NCBI GenBank assembly: GCA_945898725.1
Contig: CAMDIK010000004.1
Coordinates: 39,685-103,684, forward strand
Reading direction: 5' to 3'
From: Rickettsia typhi
GTDB taxonomy: Bacteria; Pseudomonadota; Alphaproteobacteria; Rickettsiales; Deianiraeaceae
Length of the DNA stretch: 64,000 nt
Positions 51,415 through 60,971 of this stretch are shown in pieces. Within the stretch, counting starts at the first letter, position 1. Each line of letters starts with the position of its first letter. Both the position numbers and the translations under genes were made by a program. Below the pieces are notes generated by a model, which was not told the origin of the DNA, searched no databases, and was given only the letters and a program-made list of their open reading frames with translations.

Positions 51415-52618
51415 CTTTGTTGCATTGCACAGAAAGGTAAGTGGTTATGTTAAGCGTAAAAATGCTATATTTGTAAGGCTTTTTAGTAAAATTCCATTTC
51501 TTGGAGCATTGTTTTGCAAGATCGCGCCGTGGGATGTAAAATATCATAACTTTCTTGATAAATATATATTTAGCAAAATGAATGCCGTGCGAGATATAGC
51601 TATAAAAATATACGCAAAAATCCGTAAAATTCTGGAAATAAATATAGAAAATCCCTACATTCAAAATGACAATATTTCTAGTATTAATCTGGTTATGTAT
51701 TCCAAAAAAATGGCGATAAAATGGCGCAGAATTGCATTCTTTTTAACCCTTATTTTTGCCATATATTTCATATTAGCAGGCTGTAATAGTAAAATTACAA
51801 CTGCGCCGTCTTATCAATCTTATGATGGCTATATCGCAAATATTTCAATTTCCGGCGCGATAATGCACAATGAAGAGATATATGAATCTTTGCGCAAAAT
51901 TCGCGATAATAAAAGCATCAAAGCCGTAATTCTTCGGGTGAATTCACCTGGCGGGTCGATTTATCCAAGTGATAAAATGTACCAAATATTGCGTCAAATT
52001 GACAAAATTAAGCCCGTGGTTACCGTGATGGAAGGCGTTGCCGCGTCGGGTGGTTATATGGTTTCGATTGCCGGAAGGTATATTTTCGCAATGCCAACAA
52101 CAATTACAGGTTCCATTGGGGTTTATACCTCATCGCTAGACGTTTTGGAACTTGCAAACAAGATGGGAATCCGCATGAATTATGTGAAATCTACCAACAT
52201 AAAAGGGTCTCCGCACATGTTTGAACACCCATCGCAAGAAGTTATAGATAAGGAACGTGAGTTGATATTCGATGTTTATGAATGGTTTAGAAATGTGGTG
52301 GCTGAAAGGCGCGATATTCACGGCGATTTGCTAAATTTTGTCTCAAGTGGTCAGGTATTTATTGGTCCAAAAGCTTTAAAATATAAATTAATAGACGCAA
52401 TTGGAGATGACGAAGATGCGGCACAATGGCTATATTCTAACAAGCTAGTTGAAGATAAGCTGATGGTTAAAAAAATAGACTTACACCGGGAAGATGAGAG
52501 AAATAAATATGGAATCTTGGGCAGTATGACAAAAGTATTTGCAAGTACATGCATCCAGGGCATAGTGGAAATGGTTACAAACCAAATGCAAAATACTAGA
52601 AATGATGTGAATTTTTAA
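51407..52618 (+). CDS. sppA: Signal peptide peptidase SppA, N-terminally extended
   Basis: 403 residues. The S49 domain is about 130-345: VNSPGG near 185, catalytic Ser in VAASGGYM near 219, GSIGVY near 239 and the general-base Lys in STNIKGSPH near 270. The membrane anchor (RRIAFFLTLIFAIYFILAGC) is at about 108-127, so about 100 residues precede it, many basic. Short SppA proteins start near that anchor (around MAIKWRR); a later start is possible, but ATG 51407 overlaps the Nudix stop. Cleaves leftover signal peptides in the inner membrane. Confidence 0.88.
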   Translation: MIDFVALHRKVSGYVKRKNAIFVRLFSKIPFLGALFCKIAPWDVKYHNFLDKYIFSKMNAVRDIAIKIYAKIRKILEINIENPYIQNDNISSINLVMYSKKMAIKWRRIAFFLTLIFAIYFILAGCNSKITTAPSYQSYDGYIANISISGAIMHNEEIYESLRKIRDNKSIKAVILRVNSPGGSIYPSDKMYQILRQIDKIKPVVTVMEGVAASGGYMVSIAGRYIFAMPTTITGSIGVYTSSLDVLELANKMGIRMNYVKSTNIKGSPHMFEHPSQEVIDKERELIFDVYEWFRNVVAERRDIHGDLLNFVSSGQVFIGPKALKYKLIDAIGDDEDAAQWLYSNKLVEDKLMVKKIDLHREDERNKYGILGSMTKVFASTCIQGIVEMVTNQMQNTRNDVNF

Positions 52619-52626
52619 TAAATTAT

Positions 52627-53319
52627 ATGACACAATTTAAACACTTAACAAGACCAGAGTTGATAATTTATGATTGGGATAATACCATTGTAGATACTTC
52701 TGATGTTATTACGAATGTTGTAAATAGACTGCGCGCTGATATTGGAAAACCACCTCTTGGGAATGCAGAAATTCTTGATTCCACCGGTGACCCGGATTGC
52801 GAATGGGTGATTGAAATTTTCGGCACTAAGTCTGAAACTAATGCGAAAAAATATGTTGAATATTACGCGGAAGCGAATGCGTCTTTTGCCGCAAAATTAC
52901 TACCAAATGCACTAGAAATGATTCAATATGTAAGCAAGTTGGGTATTTATCAAGCGGTATTGACAAATAAAGAATCTGTTGTGGCGCATAATGAGTGCGC
53001 GGTTATTGGAATGCGCGATTATTTTGTTGAATTTGTTGGGCGTTGCGATGTTCCCAATAAAAAACCTGCAACCGATGGAATTGAAATGATTGTTGATAAT
53101 ATTCGCAGGCATCATGGGAAGGGCTTAAAGCCGGAAAATATATGGTTTATTGGCGACACAATGGTTGACGTGGCGTGTGCGGGAAATTTTGACTGCCCTA
53201 TGCTTTTTGTTGGGCAAGAGGACTGGATTCGTGAAAAATACAAAAAATATATATATGCAATGGGCGACTTGGCTTTTGCAAGGAAAATGTTAGAAAATGC
53301 ATGTGAGAATTGTATATGA
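52627..53319 (+). CDS. HAD-superfamily phosphatase, phosphoglycolate phosphatase-like
   Basis: 230 residues. Motif I IYDWDNTIVDT near 14-24 (DxDxT), cap helices, motif II VLTNKES near 116, Lys in NKKPATDG near 142, motif IV WFIGDTMVDVACAGN near 176. Gph-like fold; substrate not fixed. 8 bp after sppA; stop overlaps nuoL by ATGA. Confidence 0.87.
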   Translation: MTQFKHLTRPELIIYDWDNTIVDTSDVITNVVNRLRADIGKPPLGNAEILDSTGDPDCEWVIEIFGTKSETNAKKYVEYYAEANASFAAKLLPNALEMIQYVSKLGIYQAVLTNKESVVAHNECAVIGMRDYFVEFVGRCDVPNKKPATDGIEMIVDNIRRHHGKGLKPENIWFIGDTMVDVACAGNFDCPMLFVGQEDWIREKYKKYIYAMGDLAFARKMLENACENCI

Positions 53320-55229
53320 AATATACTGATATATTGGCTTATTTAGTAGGATTTTTACCGGTTTTATCTTTTGCCGGTGGCTTGTTGTTGAATGCATTTA
53401 CAAGGGGCGAAGTTTCCAGAAAATACGTGCCATTTATGACCACTTTTTTAATTGGATCAACGGCTGTTTGTGCGTGGATTTTAGGTTATAAGCTATTTTT
53501 TTGCGGCGAATCTGTTATTCATTTAACGCTATTTCCCTGGATTTCCGGTAATGGGTATGAAATTAACTGGAGCATAATGATCGACCACCTTTCCGTTAGT
53601 ATGCTGTTTTTAATTAGCACAGTTTCATTTTTTGTGCATCTCTACTCAATTGAATATATGCATGAAGAGCCCGGATTGCAGCGTTTTATGATAAATATTT
53701 CCTTCTTTACTTTTGCAATGATTATGCTGGTAACGTCGGACAATTTGCTGCAATTATTTTTTGGCTGGGAAGGCGTGGGCGTGGCTTCTTACCTGTTAAT
53801 TGGCTTTTTTCATACAAAATTATCTGCGAATTTGGCATCAATTAAGGCATTTTTGGTAAATAGAGTTGCTGATGTGTTTATGATATGCGGAATTGCGCTT
53901 ATTTTTTACCATTTTGGCAGTATAAATTTTTCGGATTTTCTAAATGTGGAAAAGATTAGCCTTCTGGATGCAAATCTTGTAAATCTTATATGTGGTGTGC
54001 TTTTTGTTGGCTGTATGGGTAAATCTGCACAGATTATTTTGCACGTTTGGCTGCCGGATGCCATGGAAGGTCCAACACCGGTTTCGGCATTAATTCACGC
54101 TGCCACAATGGTTACTGCGGGTGTATTTTTGCTATGCAGATGCGCAATTTTATATGATGCTTCGCCCTTGGTTCGTGATTTTATTTTATATATTGGTGCC
54201 TTTACTGCGCTTTTTGCCGCAAGTTGTGCGATAGTTCAAACGGATATCAAAAAAATTATTGCCTATTCAACTTGTAGTCAGCTGGGTTATATGTTTATGG
54301 CGTGTGGTGCACAATTTTATACCGGTGGCATGTCTCATTTGATAACCCACGGTTTTTTTAAAGCTTTGCTGTTTTTGTGCGCCGGCAGCGTTATTCACGG
54401 CATGCATCATGAGCAGAATATTTTCAATATGGGCGGGCTAAAAAGCAAAATGCCTATAACATTTTTTGCCATGATGATTGGAACTATTGCAATTTGCGGG
54501 GTGCCACCATTTGCAGGATTTTACTCTAAAGATGCTATTATTGAGTCACTTGGCTTGTTGAATACTTTTAGTGGTAGATTTAGCTTTTACGTGGGAAATA
54601 TTGTTGCTTTTTTGACCTGTTTTTATTCATTTCGCCTTATGTATAAGGTGTTTTTTGGCGCAAAATCGGAATCTGCCCAGCACGCGCATGAATCTGGTTT
54701 GAAAATATTAATTCCACTATGCATTTTGACTATTTTCGCAACAATATCAGGGCATTTCTTGATGCATATTGCGCATTTTGAAAGCGGTTCAGGAAATTTC
54801 TTGTTAAATTCAGTTCAATCTTCAATGAATCGCAGAGTTTTGGAATATTTATCAGATCACGCCGCCGATTACACAACTATAATACTTGTATTTTTTGGCT
54901 TTATCTTGGCAACAATTTGCTATATTCTCAAGCCGAAGTTCCCAAATCTGTGCCTGCGCCATGTGAACTTTCTTTACCAATGCTGCATGAATAAATGGTA
55001 TTTTGACGAGCTGTACGGGGTGATTTTTGTAAAACCTTATGTGAAAATTTCTAATTACCTTGGAAATGTTTTTGATTTTGGAATGCTAGATCGCATACTG
55101 GTTGATGTGCCCGCGAAATCTGCATATAATATATCGCAAAAAACCAGCTTTATGCAGTCCGGCGAAATACATAAGTATGCTTTCATAACTTTTGCGTGTG
55201 TTATTGCTATTATCCTGATAATTATGTAA
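53316..55229 (+). CDS. nuoL: NADH-quinone oxidoreductase subunit L
   Basis: Proton-pumping antiporter-like subunit of complex I, 637 residues with about 15-16 helices. Typical: DNLLQLFFGWEGVGVASYLL near 145, the Lys/Glu residues of the channel, WLPDAMEGPTPVSALIHAATMV near 250 (first 20), and the GGMSHLITHGFFKALLFLCAG half-channel near 345. A C-terminal lateral helix region follows. ATG 53316 overlaps the HAD stop (ATGA). It is not with other nuo genes; nuoK lies 4 kb away on the other strand. Confidence 0.95.
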   Translation: MKYTDILAYLVGFLPVLSFAGGLLLNAFTRGEVSRKYVPFMTTFLIGSTAVCAWILGYKLFFCGESVIHLTLFPWISGNGYEINWSIMIDHLSVSMLFLISTVSFFVHLYSIEYMHEEPGLQRFMINISFFTFAMIMLVTSDNLLQLFFGWEGVGVASYLLIGFFHTKLSANLASIKAFLVNRVADVFMICGIALIFYHFGSINFSDFLNVEKISLLDANLVNLICGVLFVGCMGKSAQIILHVWLPDAMEGPTPVSALIHAATMVTAGVFLLCRCAILYDASPLVRDFILYIGAFTALFAASCAIVQTDIKKIIAYSTCSQLGYMFMACGAQFYTGGMSHLITHGFFKALLFLCAGSVIHGMHHEQNIFNMGGLKSKMPITFFAMMIGTIAICGVPPFAGFYSKDAIIESLGLLNTFSGRFSFYVGNIVAFLTCFYSFRLMYKVFFGAKSESAQHAHESGLKILIPLCILTIFATISGHFLMHIAHFESGSGNFLLNSVQSSMNRRVLEYLSDHAADYTTIILVFFGFILATICYILKPKFPNLCLRHVNFLYQCCMNKWYFDELYGVIFVKPYVKISNYLGNVFDFGMLDRILVDVPAKSAYNISQKTSFMQSGEIHKYAFITFACVIAIILIIM

Positions 55230-55286
55230 ATATTACTTTACATTTAATTTTAAATTATTAGCAAGTTGTATACATTTGTATTTATT

Positions 55287-57761
55287 ATGCTTGGAAAATT
55301 AGTAAGCAAATTATTCGGTGATTCTAGTACAAAATTTGTGCAAAAATATAGCCCTATTTTAACTAAAATAAATGCCCTGGAATCTGATTTATCTAACCTT
55401 TCCAACGCTGAATTACTTGCAAAAAGCTTGGAATTACGGGCTAAAGTGCGCGCAGGTTTAGAGCTGGACTCCGTAATGTGCGATGCTTTTGCAATGGTTC
55501 GTGAATCTTCTAAAAGATTTCTTGGAATGAGGCATTTTGACGTGCAAATTTTGGGTGGAATTGCACTGCACCTGGGAAATATCGCGGAAATGAAGACCGG
55601 CGAAGGAAAAACTTTAGTTTCAACCCTGCCGGCATATTTGAATTCACTTGCAGGAAGTGTTCACATGGTGAGTGTAAATGACTATTTAACAAAACGCGAT
55701 TGCGAATGGATGAGACCCGTGTTTGAAGGGCTGGGAATTTCTGTAGGGTGCGTTGTGGATGAGCTTACAGCCGCAGAAAAATTAACGCAATATAAATGCG
55801 ACATTACTTATGTAAATAACTCAACTTTGGGCTTTGATTACCTGCGCGATAATATGCGAAATATTGGCGATGGAATATTTTTCGAAGGTGGATTTCAATA
55901 TGCAATTGTTGATGAGGCGGACTCAATTTTAATTGATGAAGCGCGCACTCCTTTGATTATTTCCGGGCCCAGTCAAAATAATGTGGACGTATATCGTAAG
56001 ACAAATATTGCAATTTCCGGGCTTGCAAGCGAGTGTTATGTTGTAAATGAAGAGGAAAAATCGATCCATTTAACTGACATTGGCGTTGACAAGGTGGAGA
56101 AAATTTTAAAATCTCACGGGGTGATTAATGACGACCTGTATAGTGATAAAAATTTCAATATAGTAAATAGCTTAAACCAGTCTCTGCGGGCGAAATATCT
56201 ATTTCACAGGGATAAAGACTATATAATTAAAGACAAAAGAATTCTAATTATTGATGAATTTACGGGCAGGGTTTTGGACGGAAGAAGGTATTCCGAAGGG
56301 CTGCATCAGGCAATTGAAGCCAAGGAAAATGTGCCAATTCAGCAGGAAAATATGACGCTTGCATCTGTGACTTATCAGAATTTATTTCGCATGTATAAAA
56401 AATTATCCGGAATGACCGGAACTGCGCAAACCGAGGCGCAGGAATTTAAAGACATATATCATATTAATGTACTTTCTATTCCAACCAATAAAACTGTTAC
56501 CAGAATTGACAGGGAAGATTTGGTTTTTTTATCCAGGCAGGATAAATACAATTACTTGATTCAAATTGTGCAAGAGGCAAATGCAAAAGGTCAGCCTATT
56601 TTACTTGGAACTGCAAGCGTTGAGGCGTCAGAAGAGTTATCGAAAATTTGCAAGCAAAACAAGATTTCCCACGAGGTTTTGAATGCGAAAAATCACGCAA
56701 AAGAGGCAACAATTATAGCAAATTCCGGCAGAAGCGGGGCTGTTACAATTGCAACAAATATGGCTGGGCGAGGCACGGATATTAAACTTGGAGGGAATTT
56801 TGAAATGATGCTGTTGCAGGCGCTGGAAGAAAATAAATCCGGTGAAGCAGAAGAAAATATAAGGCAAAATCTGCTTGCAAAATACGAGGAAGATAAGCAA
56901 AAAGTGTTGAATGCCGGTGGGCTTTTGGTAATTGGAACGGAAAGGCACGAAAGTCGCAGAATTGATGACCAGCTTCGGGGAAGATCCGGGCGCCAGGGTG
57001 ACCCGGGCGAGACAATTTTCCTGCTCTCTCTTGAGGATGATTTGCTTAGAATTTTCGGAGGCGATCGTATTAAATCTATAATTTCCAGGCTTGGGTACAA
57101 GGAAGGCGAGCCAATGGATCACGCGATGCTTACGAAGGTTATTCGATATTCGCAAAAAAAGATTGAGTCCGCAAACTATGATATGCGTAAAAATTTGCTG
57201 CGATATGACGATATTTTGAATGAGCAGCGGGTGTTTTTGTATGCAAAGCGCGCGCAGGTGGTGAAATCTACCGATTTAATGGGGGTTTTTAGGGAAATCT
57301 GTCATGACTTTACAACGAATTTACTGGAAATTTCCGGGGTGATGCAGGGGCAAAATGCTATGTCAAATCAGCTATTTATCAATAAAATTGAAGAAATTCT
57401 GGGCGAGAAGTCGCTTGATGGCATTAACGATTTTGACGAGAGATTTTATCTGCCCGCAAGTATTACAGAGTTTATTTTTCAAAAGACTGAAGAAAAATTG
57501 GTGAAAGATATAGCAAAACATGACCAAGATTCGGTAAATTCCGTGCTGGGTTCTATTTTTGTTGGCAGTTTAGATGAGGTTTGGCGCGGACATTTATCAA
57601 CTATGAGTGGAATTCGCGATGGAATTCACCTGCGATCCTACGGGCAGAAAGATCCATTAAATGAATATCGCATTGAGTCTTATAAAAATTTTGATCATAT
57701 TATGCACACTTATAACAATCTTGTGATCTATAGAGTTAATGTTTTTCAATTACATTCATGA
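55287..57761 (+). CDS. secA: Preprotein translocase ATPase SecA, short form without zinc tail
   Basis: 824 residues from ATG 55287 (an upstream TTG at 55266 adds seven). AEMKTGEGKTLVSTLPAYLN (Walker A), DYLRDN, DEADSILIDEARTPLIISG (Walker B), TGRVLDGRRYSEG-type and GTDIKLGGNF, GRSGRQGDPGE motifs all present. It ends YRVNVFQLHS without the usual flexible linker and CxC..CH/CC zinc tail that binds SecB and lipid, so it is shorter than the usual 850-950. Stop overlaps lysC by ATGA. Confidence 0.96.
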   Translation: MLGKLVSKLFGDSSTKFVQKYSPILTKINALESDLSNLSNAELLAKSLELRAKVRAGLELDSVMCDAFAMVRESSKRFLGMRHFDVQILGGIALHLGNIAEMKTGEGKTLVSTLPAYLNSLAGSVHMVSVNDYLTKRDCEWMRPVFEGLGISVGCVVDELTAAEKLTQYKCDITYVNNSTLGFDYLRDNMRNIGDGIFFEGGFQYAIVDEADSILIDEARTPLIISGPSQNNVDVYRKTNIAISGLASECYVVNEEEKSIHLTDIGVDKVEKILKSHGVINDDLYSDKNFNIVNSLNQSLRAKYLFHRDKDYIIKDKRILIIDEFTGRVLDGRRYSEGLHQAIEAKENVPIQQENMTLASVTYQNLFRMYKKLSGMTGTAQTEAQEFKDIYHINVLSIPTNKTVTRIDREDLVFLSRQDKYNYLIQIVQEANAKGQPILLGTASVEASEELSKICKQNKISHEVLNAKNHAKEATIIANSGRSGAVTIATNMAGRGTDIKLGGNFEMMLLQALEENKSGEAEENIRQNLLAKYEEDKQKVLNAGGLLVIGTERHESRRIDDQLRGRSGRQGDPGETIFLLSLEDDLLRIFGGDRIKSIISRLGYKEGEPMDHAMLTKVIRYSQKKIESANYDMRKNLLRYDDILNEQRVFLYAKRAQVVKSTDLMGVFREICHDFTTNLLEISGVMQGQNAMSNQLFINKIEEILGEKSLDGINDFDERFYLPASITEFIFQKTEEKLVKDIAKHDQDSVNSVLGSIFVGSLDEVWRGHLSTMSGIRDGIHLRSYGQKDPLNEYRIESYKNFDHIMHTYNNLVIYRVNVFQLHS

Positions 57762-58984
57762 TTGTTGTGCAAAAGTTCGGGGGCTCTTCCGTGGCAGATG
57801 TTGAAAAAATTAAAAATGTTGCCAAAATTGTAAAGCATCAAAGAGATAATGGCGATAAAGTTGTTGTTGTGGTGTCGGCAATGCTTGGAAAAACTGATGA
57901 ACTTCTTTCGCTTTGTTCGGGAATTCGGCAAAATATTGACAATGATGCAATGGCAGAATATGACGCCGTGGTTGCCAGTGGAGAGCAAGTTACAGCAGGG
58001 CTTTTGGCGCTTGCATTGCAGGAAATTGGCGTAAAAGCAAAGTCTATGTGCGGGTGGCAAATTGGTTTGCACACCGACTCTTCCTATACAAAAGCGCGAA
58101 TTACCTCAATAGAAAACGTGCATATTTTGCAGCAATATTTAGATAGCGAAAATGTTGTGGTGGTTGCAGGGTTTCAAGGAATATCTGATGACGGCAGAAT
58201 TTCCACTCTTGGGCGCGGGGGGTCAGATACCTCGGCAATTGCACTGGGAATCTCCCTGAAGGCTGATCGCTGTGATATTTATAAAGATGTAGACGGGGTT
58301 TATACCAGTGACCCGCGAATTTGCAACAGGGCACAAAAAATTGACACAATGTCTTTGGAGGAAATGCTGGAAATGTCCTCAACCGGTTCAAAAGTTTTGC
58401 AAGTTAGGGCGGTGGAAATGGCAATGCGATACGGAATGCCAATTTATGTGCGCTCAACTTTTAATCTTGCAATGGCGGGAACTATGATAACAAAAGATGG
58501 CGGAAGTGAAGGTGAAAATCTTGCAGGAATATCTCACACGGTTAATGAAAGCATGATTACCGTTAGTGGAATTGGCGATATTTCTAAATTTTATGTCGAA
58601 ATTTTGGGGAAATTTCTGCAAAATAATATTGGAATTGACATGCTGATTCAGAATGAATATTTGCAAGATGAGGCTAGTTTTAGCGATATTACTTTTGTGA
58701 TAAATAAATCTGAAGTTGAGAGAATGCGCTTGACTTTGGAGGATTTTTCAGGTAAAAATGTGTTTGCCAATTTCACGATGCAGCACGATATTGCGAAAAT
58801 TTCTGTTGTGGGGGCTAGTATGAGAAATATTTCCGGCGTTGCAGCGAAGATATTTACAAGTTTAAAGTCCGAATCAATTGACATATTGTGTGTTAGCACA
58901 TCTGATATTAAGGTTTCAGCTGTGGTAAAAGTGAAGTATATTGAGCTTGCGCTGCGAACTTTGCATGAGGTATTTTTTGAGTAA
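57758..58984 (+). CDS. lysC: Aspartate kinase with two ACT domains
   Basis: First step of Lys/DAP, Met and Thr synthesis, 408 residues. KFGGSSVADVEKI at the start, the kinase core with GRGGSDTSAIAL near 148, and a C-terminal ACT pair (about 265-408; VSGIGDISKFYVEILGKF and ISVVGASMRNISGVAAK). Needed for DAP in peptidoglycan in Rickettsiales. It is followed 6 bp later by a separate ACT protein. Confidence 0.95.
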   Translation: MIVVQKFGGSSVADVEKIKNVAKIVKHQRDNGDKVVVVVSAMLGKTDELLSLCSGIRQNIDNDAMAEYDAVVASGEQVTAGLLALALQEIGVKAKSMCGWQIGLHTDSSYTKARITSIENVHILQQYLDSENVVVVAGFQGISDDGRISTLGRGGSDTSAIALGISLKADRCDIYKDVDGVYTSDPRICNRAQKIDTMSLEEMLEMSSTGSKVLQVRAVEMAMRYGMPIYVRSTFNLAMAGTMITKDGGSEGENLAGISHTVNESMITVSGIGDISKFYVEILGKFLQNNIGIDMLIQNEYLQDEASFSDITFVINKSEVERMRLTLEDFSGKNVFANFTMQHDIAKISVVGASMRNISGVAAKIFTSLKSESIDILCVSTSDIKVSAVVKVKYIELALRTLHEVFFE

Positions 58985-58990
58985 ACTAAT

Positions 58991-59446
58991 ATGGAAAATA
59001 TATGCATTAAAGAGGTTATTTTGCATAAAAATGAGGCAAGATTTGGCATTTACGTGCCGCAAGATGACAGTAAAAGCTTGAAAAATGATATACTTCAGGC
59101 TTTGGCTGGGGTTAATCTGGATATTATTACGCAAAATCCACCGAAGGACGAATGTGTGCAATTTTTCATTAGCTCTTCCGATAAAAATACCCAGCAAATA
59201 TCGGAAATATTGCAAAATTTACAGGTTAAATTCACGCTTGACCAAGGGCTGGATAAGCTTTCAATTTTGGGCATTGGTGTTAAGACAAATATCGCGGTGC
59301 TATATGGAGTTTTGATGCTTTTAAATGAAAATGGCATACCCATTGTTACGGTTAGCACTTCAGAGGTTAAAATATCGCTTTTGGTGAAACATAGCGGTGA
59401 AGCTGCGCGCGATTTATTGCAGGGTTTTGCGCACAAAAATTCCTAG
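58991..59446 (+). CDS. Stand-alone tandem-ACT protein resembling the aspartokinase regulatory half
   Basis: 151 residues. The C-terminal part reads LSILGIGVKTNIAVLYGVLM, then VSTSEVKISLLVKH, the same pattern as the second ACT domain of LysC (VVGASMRNISGVAAK... VSTSDIKVSAVVK). The N-terminal 75 residues resemble the first ACT unit. There is no kinase part. The upstream lysC is complete, so this is not a split gene but an extra copy of the regulatory half, comparable in layout to the beta subunit of aspartokinase II. It may bind a different effector or form mixed oligomers. Ends in a CTAG overlap with nuoK. Confidence 0.8.
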   Translation: MENICIKEVILHKNEARFGIYVPQDDSKSLKNDILQALAGVNLDIITQNPPKDECVQFFISSSDKNTQQISEILQNLQVKFTLDQGLDKLSILGIGVKTNIAVLYGVLMLLNENGIPIVTVSTSEVKISLLVKHSGEAARDLLQGFAHKNS

Positions 59447-59763
59447 CATTTTACATCAATTTCGTTAAGATTTTGGGCAGATTCTATGCTGATCGTTCCA
59501 TGATTTTTATAATGCATTATGGTAATTCCAAGAATTGTTGCAACTTCTGCGGCTGTGATTGATAAAATGAAAATCACCATACTTTGCCCATCAATATTTC
59601 CGTGGTAGCTTCCAATTGATATAAAAAGCAAATTTATCGCCAAAAATACAATTTCCAGTGAAATTACGTAAGAAATTATGTTATTCACCGTTCGCAAAAT
59701 GCCAAAAATTCCCACCCCGGCAAGCAATCCGGCAAAAATAATAAAATCCTGCAAAGAAATCAT
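59443..59763 (-). CDS. nuoK: NADH-quinone oxidoreductase subunit K
   Basis: 106 residues with three helices. The pattern ILRTVNNIISYVISLEIVFLAINLLFI (Glu in helix 2) and FILSITAAEVATILGITIMHYK (Glu in helix 3), each shown by its key residues, is typical of NuoK. ATG 59761-59763 gives the standard start; a GTG at 59772 is possible. Away from other nuo genes; 56 bp downstream of holB. Confidence 0.9.
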   Translation of the reverse strand: MISLQDFIIFAGLLAGVGIFGILRTVNNIISYVISLEIVFLAINLLFISIGSYHGNIDGQSMVIFILSITAAEVATILGITIMHYKNHGTISIESAQNLNEIDVKC

Positions 59764-59819
59764 ATAGCGCACATAAGATGTAAATTAATCACTTTATTTA
59801 AAATAAAATGCAAGCAATT

Positions 59820-60917
59820 TTAGCAAATCCACCTGCGAATTAATATAAAACTTGCATGAATTGTGTTGGTTGCGTCTATATTGAAGATGTTTTTATTGTT
59901 TAGCAATACAAGAATTCTATCGTAAGTTTCGAAGTATTTGTATATATAAGATTTATCCGATCTTTGGCGCAATTTCTTGCATAAATCCAGCATTTTATCT
60001 TCCAGTGGGTAGTTCGCGGGAATAGTAATTCTTTCTATATTTAACGGGTTGAGTAGGTGTAAAATTAGCAAAATAGCCTTTTGCGCATTGGAAAATTCAA
60101 CAATTTTAGTCTTTGAGTTTAGCATTTCATCCAGCTTGCTCGGCGGTAGATCTTTTGCTAAAATTACGTCCAGAAAAATCGTAAAAATACCTATTATATC
60201 TGCGTTTATCAGCTCTTTTGCAAGCCCGATGCTGGCATTGCTTAATGATTTTATAATCGTGGAATCTTTGATTTGAAGTTTTGATATTTCGCCGTCAAGC
60301 AGGAAATTTGGTATCTGTGTATTTCGCACGAAATATTCAAGTGACCGCGAGCGAATTGTGTCAATGCAGGCGGAAATATCGTGGGAAATCATTAGAAAAT
60401 ACGTATTTTTTTGTGCATCTTCAAGCGATTTTAGTATGGCATTTGCAGCAAAATTATTCATATATTCTATGCCGTCAATTATCACAACTTTATCATTTCC
60501 AAGGGACGGGGTTAGCGATGTAAAATGGCAAATTTCCCTTATTTCATCGACTGTTATGTTGTTTTTTGATTCTATATATAGGAAGTCTGAATGCGTTCGC
60601 GCGGCGCACAATTGTGTAACCTGGGAAGGGTTTATTTTGCTTGATTTTACTAAAATTTCCAGAGCAATTGCCTCTACAAGCGCTTTTTTCCCAATGCCAC
60701 GCACTCCGTGAAAAATTATTGCATGATGCAGAGATTTGCTGCCATATTGCCTGGATATTTCTGAAAAAATGTCTAGATGTAAGGTGATTTTTGGCGTAGT
60801 TTTAAGGGGTTCTGCTGGGATATTTGTCTTATCATTTGATGCATCCAATTTAGCATTTTCCCTTGCAGGTATTGGCTTTTCCGGCGTTTTATCGTTAAAA
60901 TCAAATAATGAATCCAT
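59820..60917 (-). CDS. holB: DNA polymerase III delta' subunit
   Basis: 365 residues. Clamp-loader AAA+ protein with HHAIIFHGVRGIGKKALVEA near 65 (P-loop), KVVIIDGIEYMNN near 145 and ANAILKSLEDAQKNTYFLMIS near 158; the sensor region SRSLEYF follows. The P-loop and the absence of the delta' zinc cysteines look like a divergent HolB. Before the AAA part lies a disordered 43-residue N-terminus beginning MDSLFDFND. Confidence 0.88.
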   Translation of the reverse strand: MDSLFDFNDKTPEKPIPARENAKLDASNDKTNIPAEPLKTTPKITLHLDIFSEISRQYGSKSLHHAIIFHGVRGIGKKALVEAIALEILVKSSKINPSQVTQLCAARTHSDFLYIESKNNITVDEIREICHFTSLTPSLGNDKVVIIDGIEYMNNFAANAILKSLEDAQKNTYFLMISHDISACIDTIRSRSLEYFVRNTQIPNFLLDGEISKLQIKDSTIIKSLSNASIGLAKELINADIIGIFTIFLDVILAKDLPPSKLDEMLNSKTKIVEFSNAQKAILLILHLLNPLNIERITIPANYPLEDKMLDLCKKLRQRSDKSYIYKYFETYDRILVLLNNKNIFNIDATNTIHASFILIRRWIC

Positions 60918-60922
60918 TTTTC

Positions 60923-60951
60923 TTGACTTATATCTACAATGAGTGTAGTTT
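60923..60951 (+). promoter_or_regulatory. Candidate lolD promoter
   Basis: TTGACT (60923-60928), 17-bp spacer, TAGTTT (60946-60951); weak -10. Between divergent holB and lolD. Confidence 0.35.
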
Positions 60952-60971
60952 AATAAAAATTAAAAGCAACA

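Noticed and set aside
56637..57155. 172-codon minus-strand ORF and related frames within secA
   Set aside because: Antisense to conserved SecA motifs, with no independent start signal or family match.
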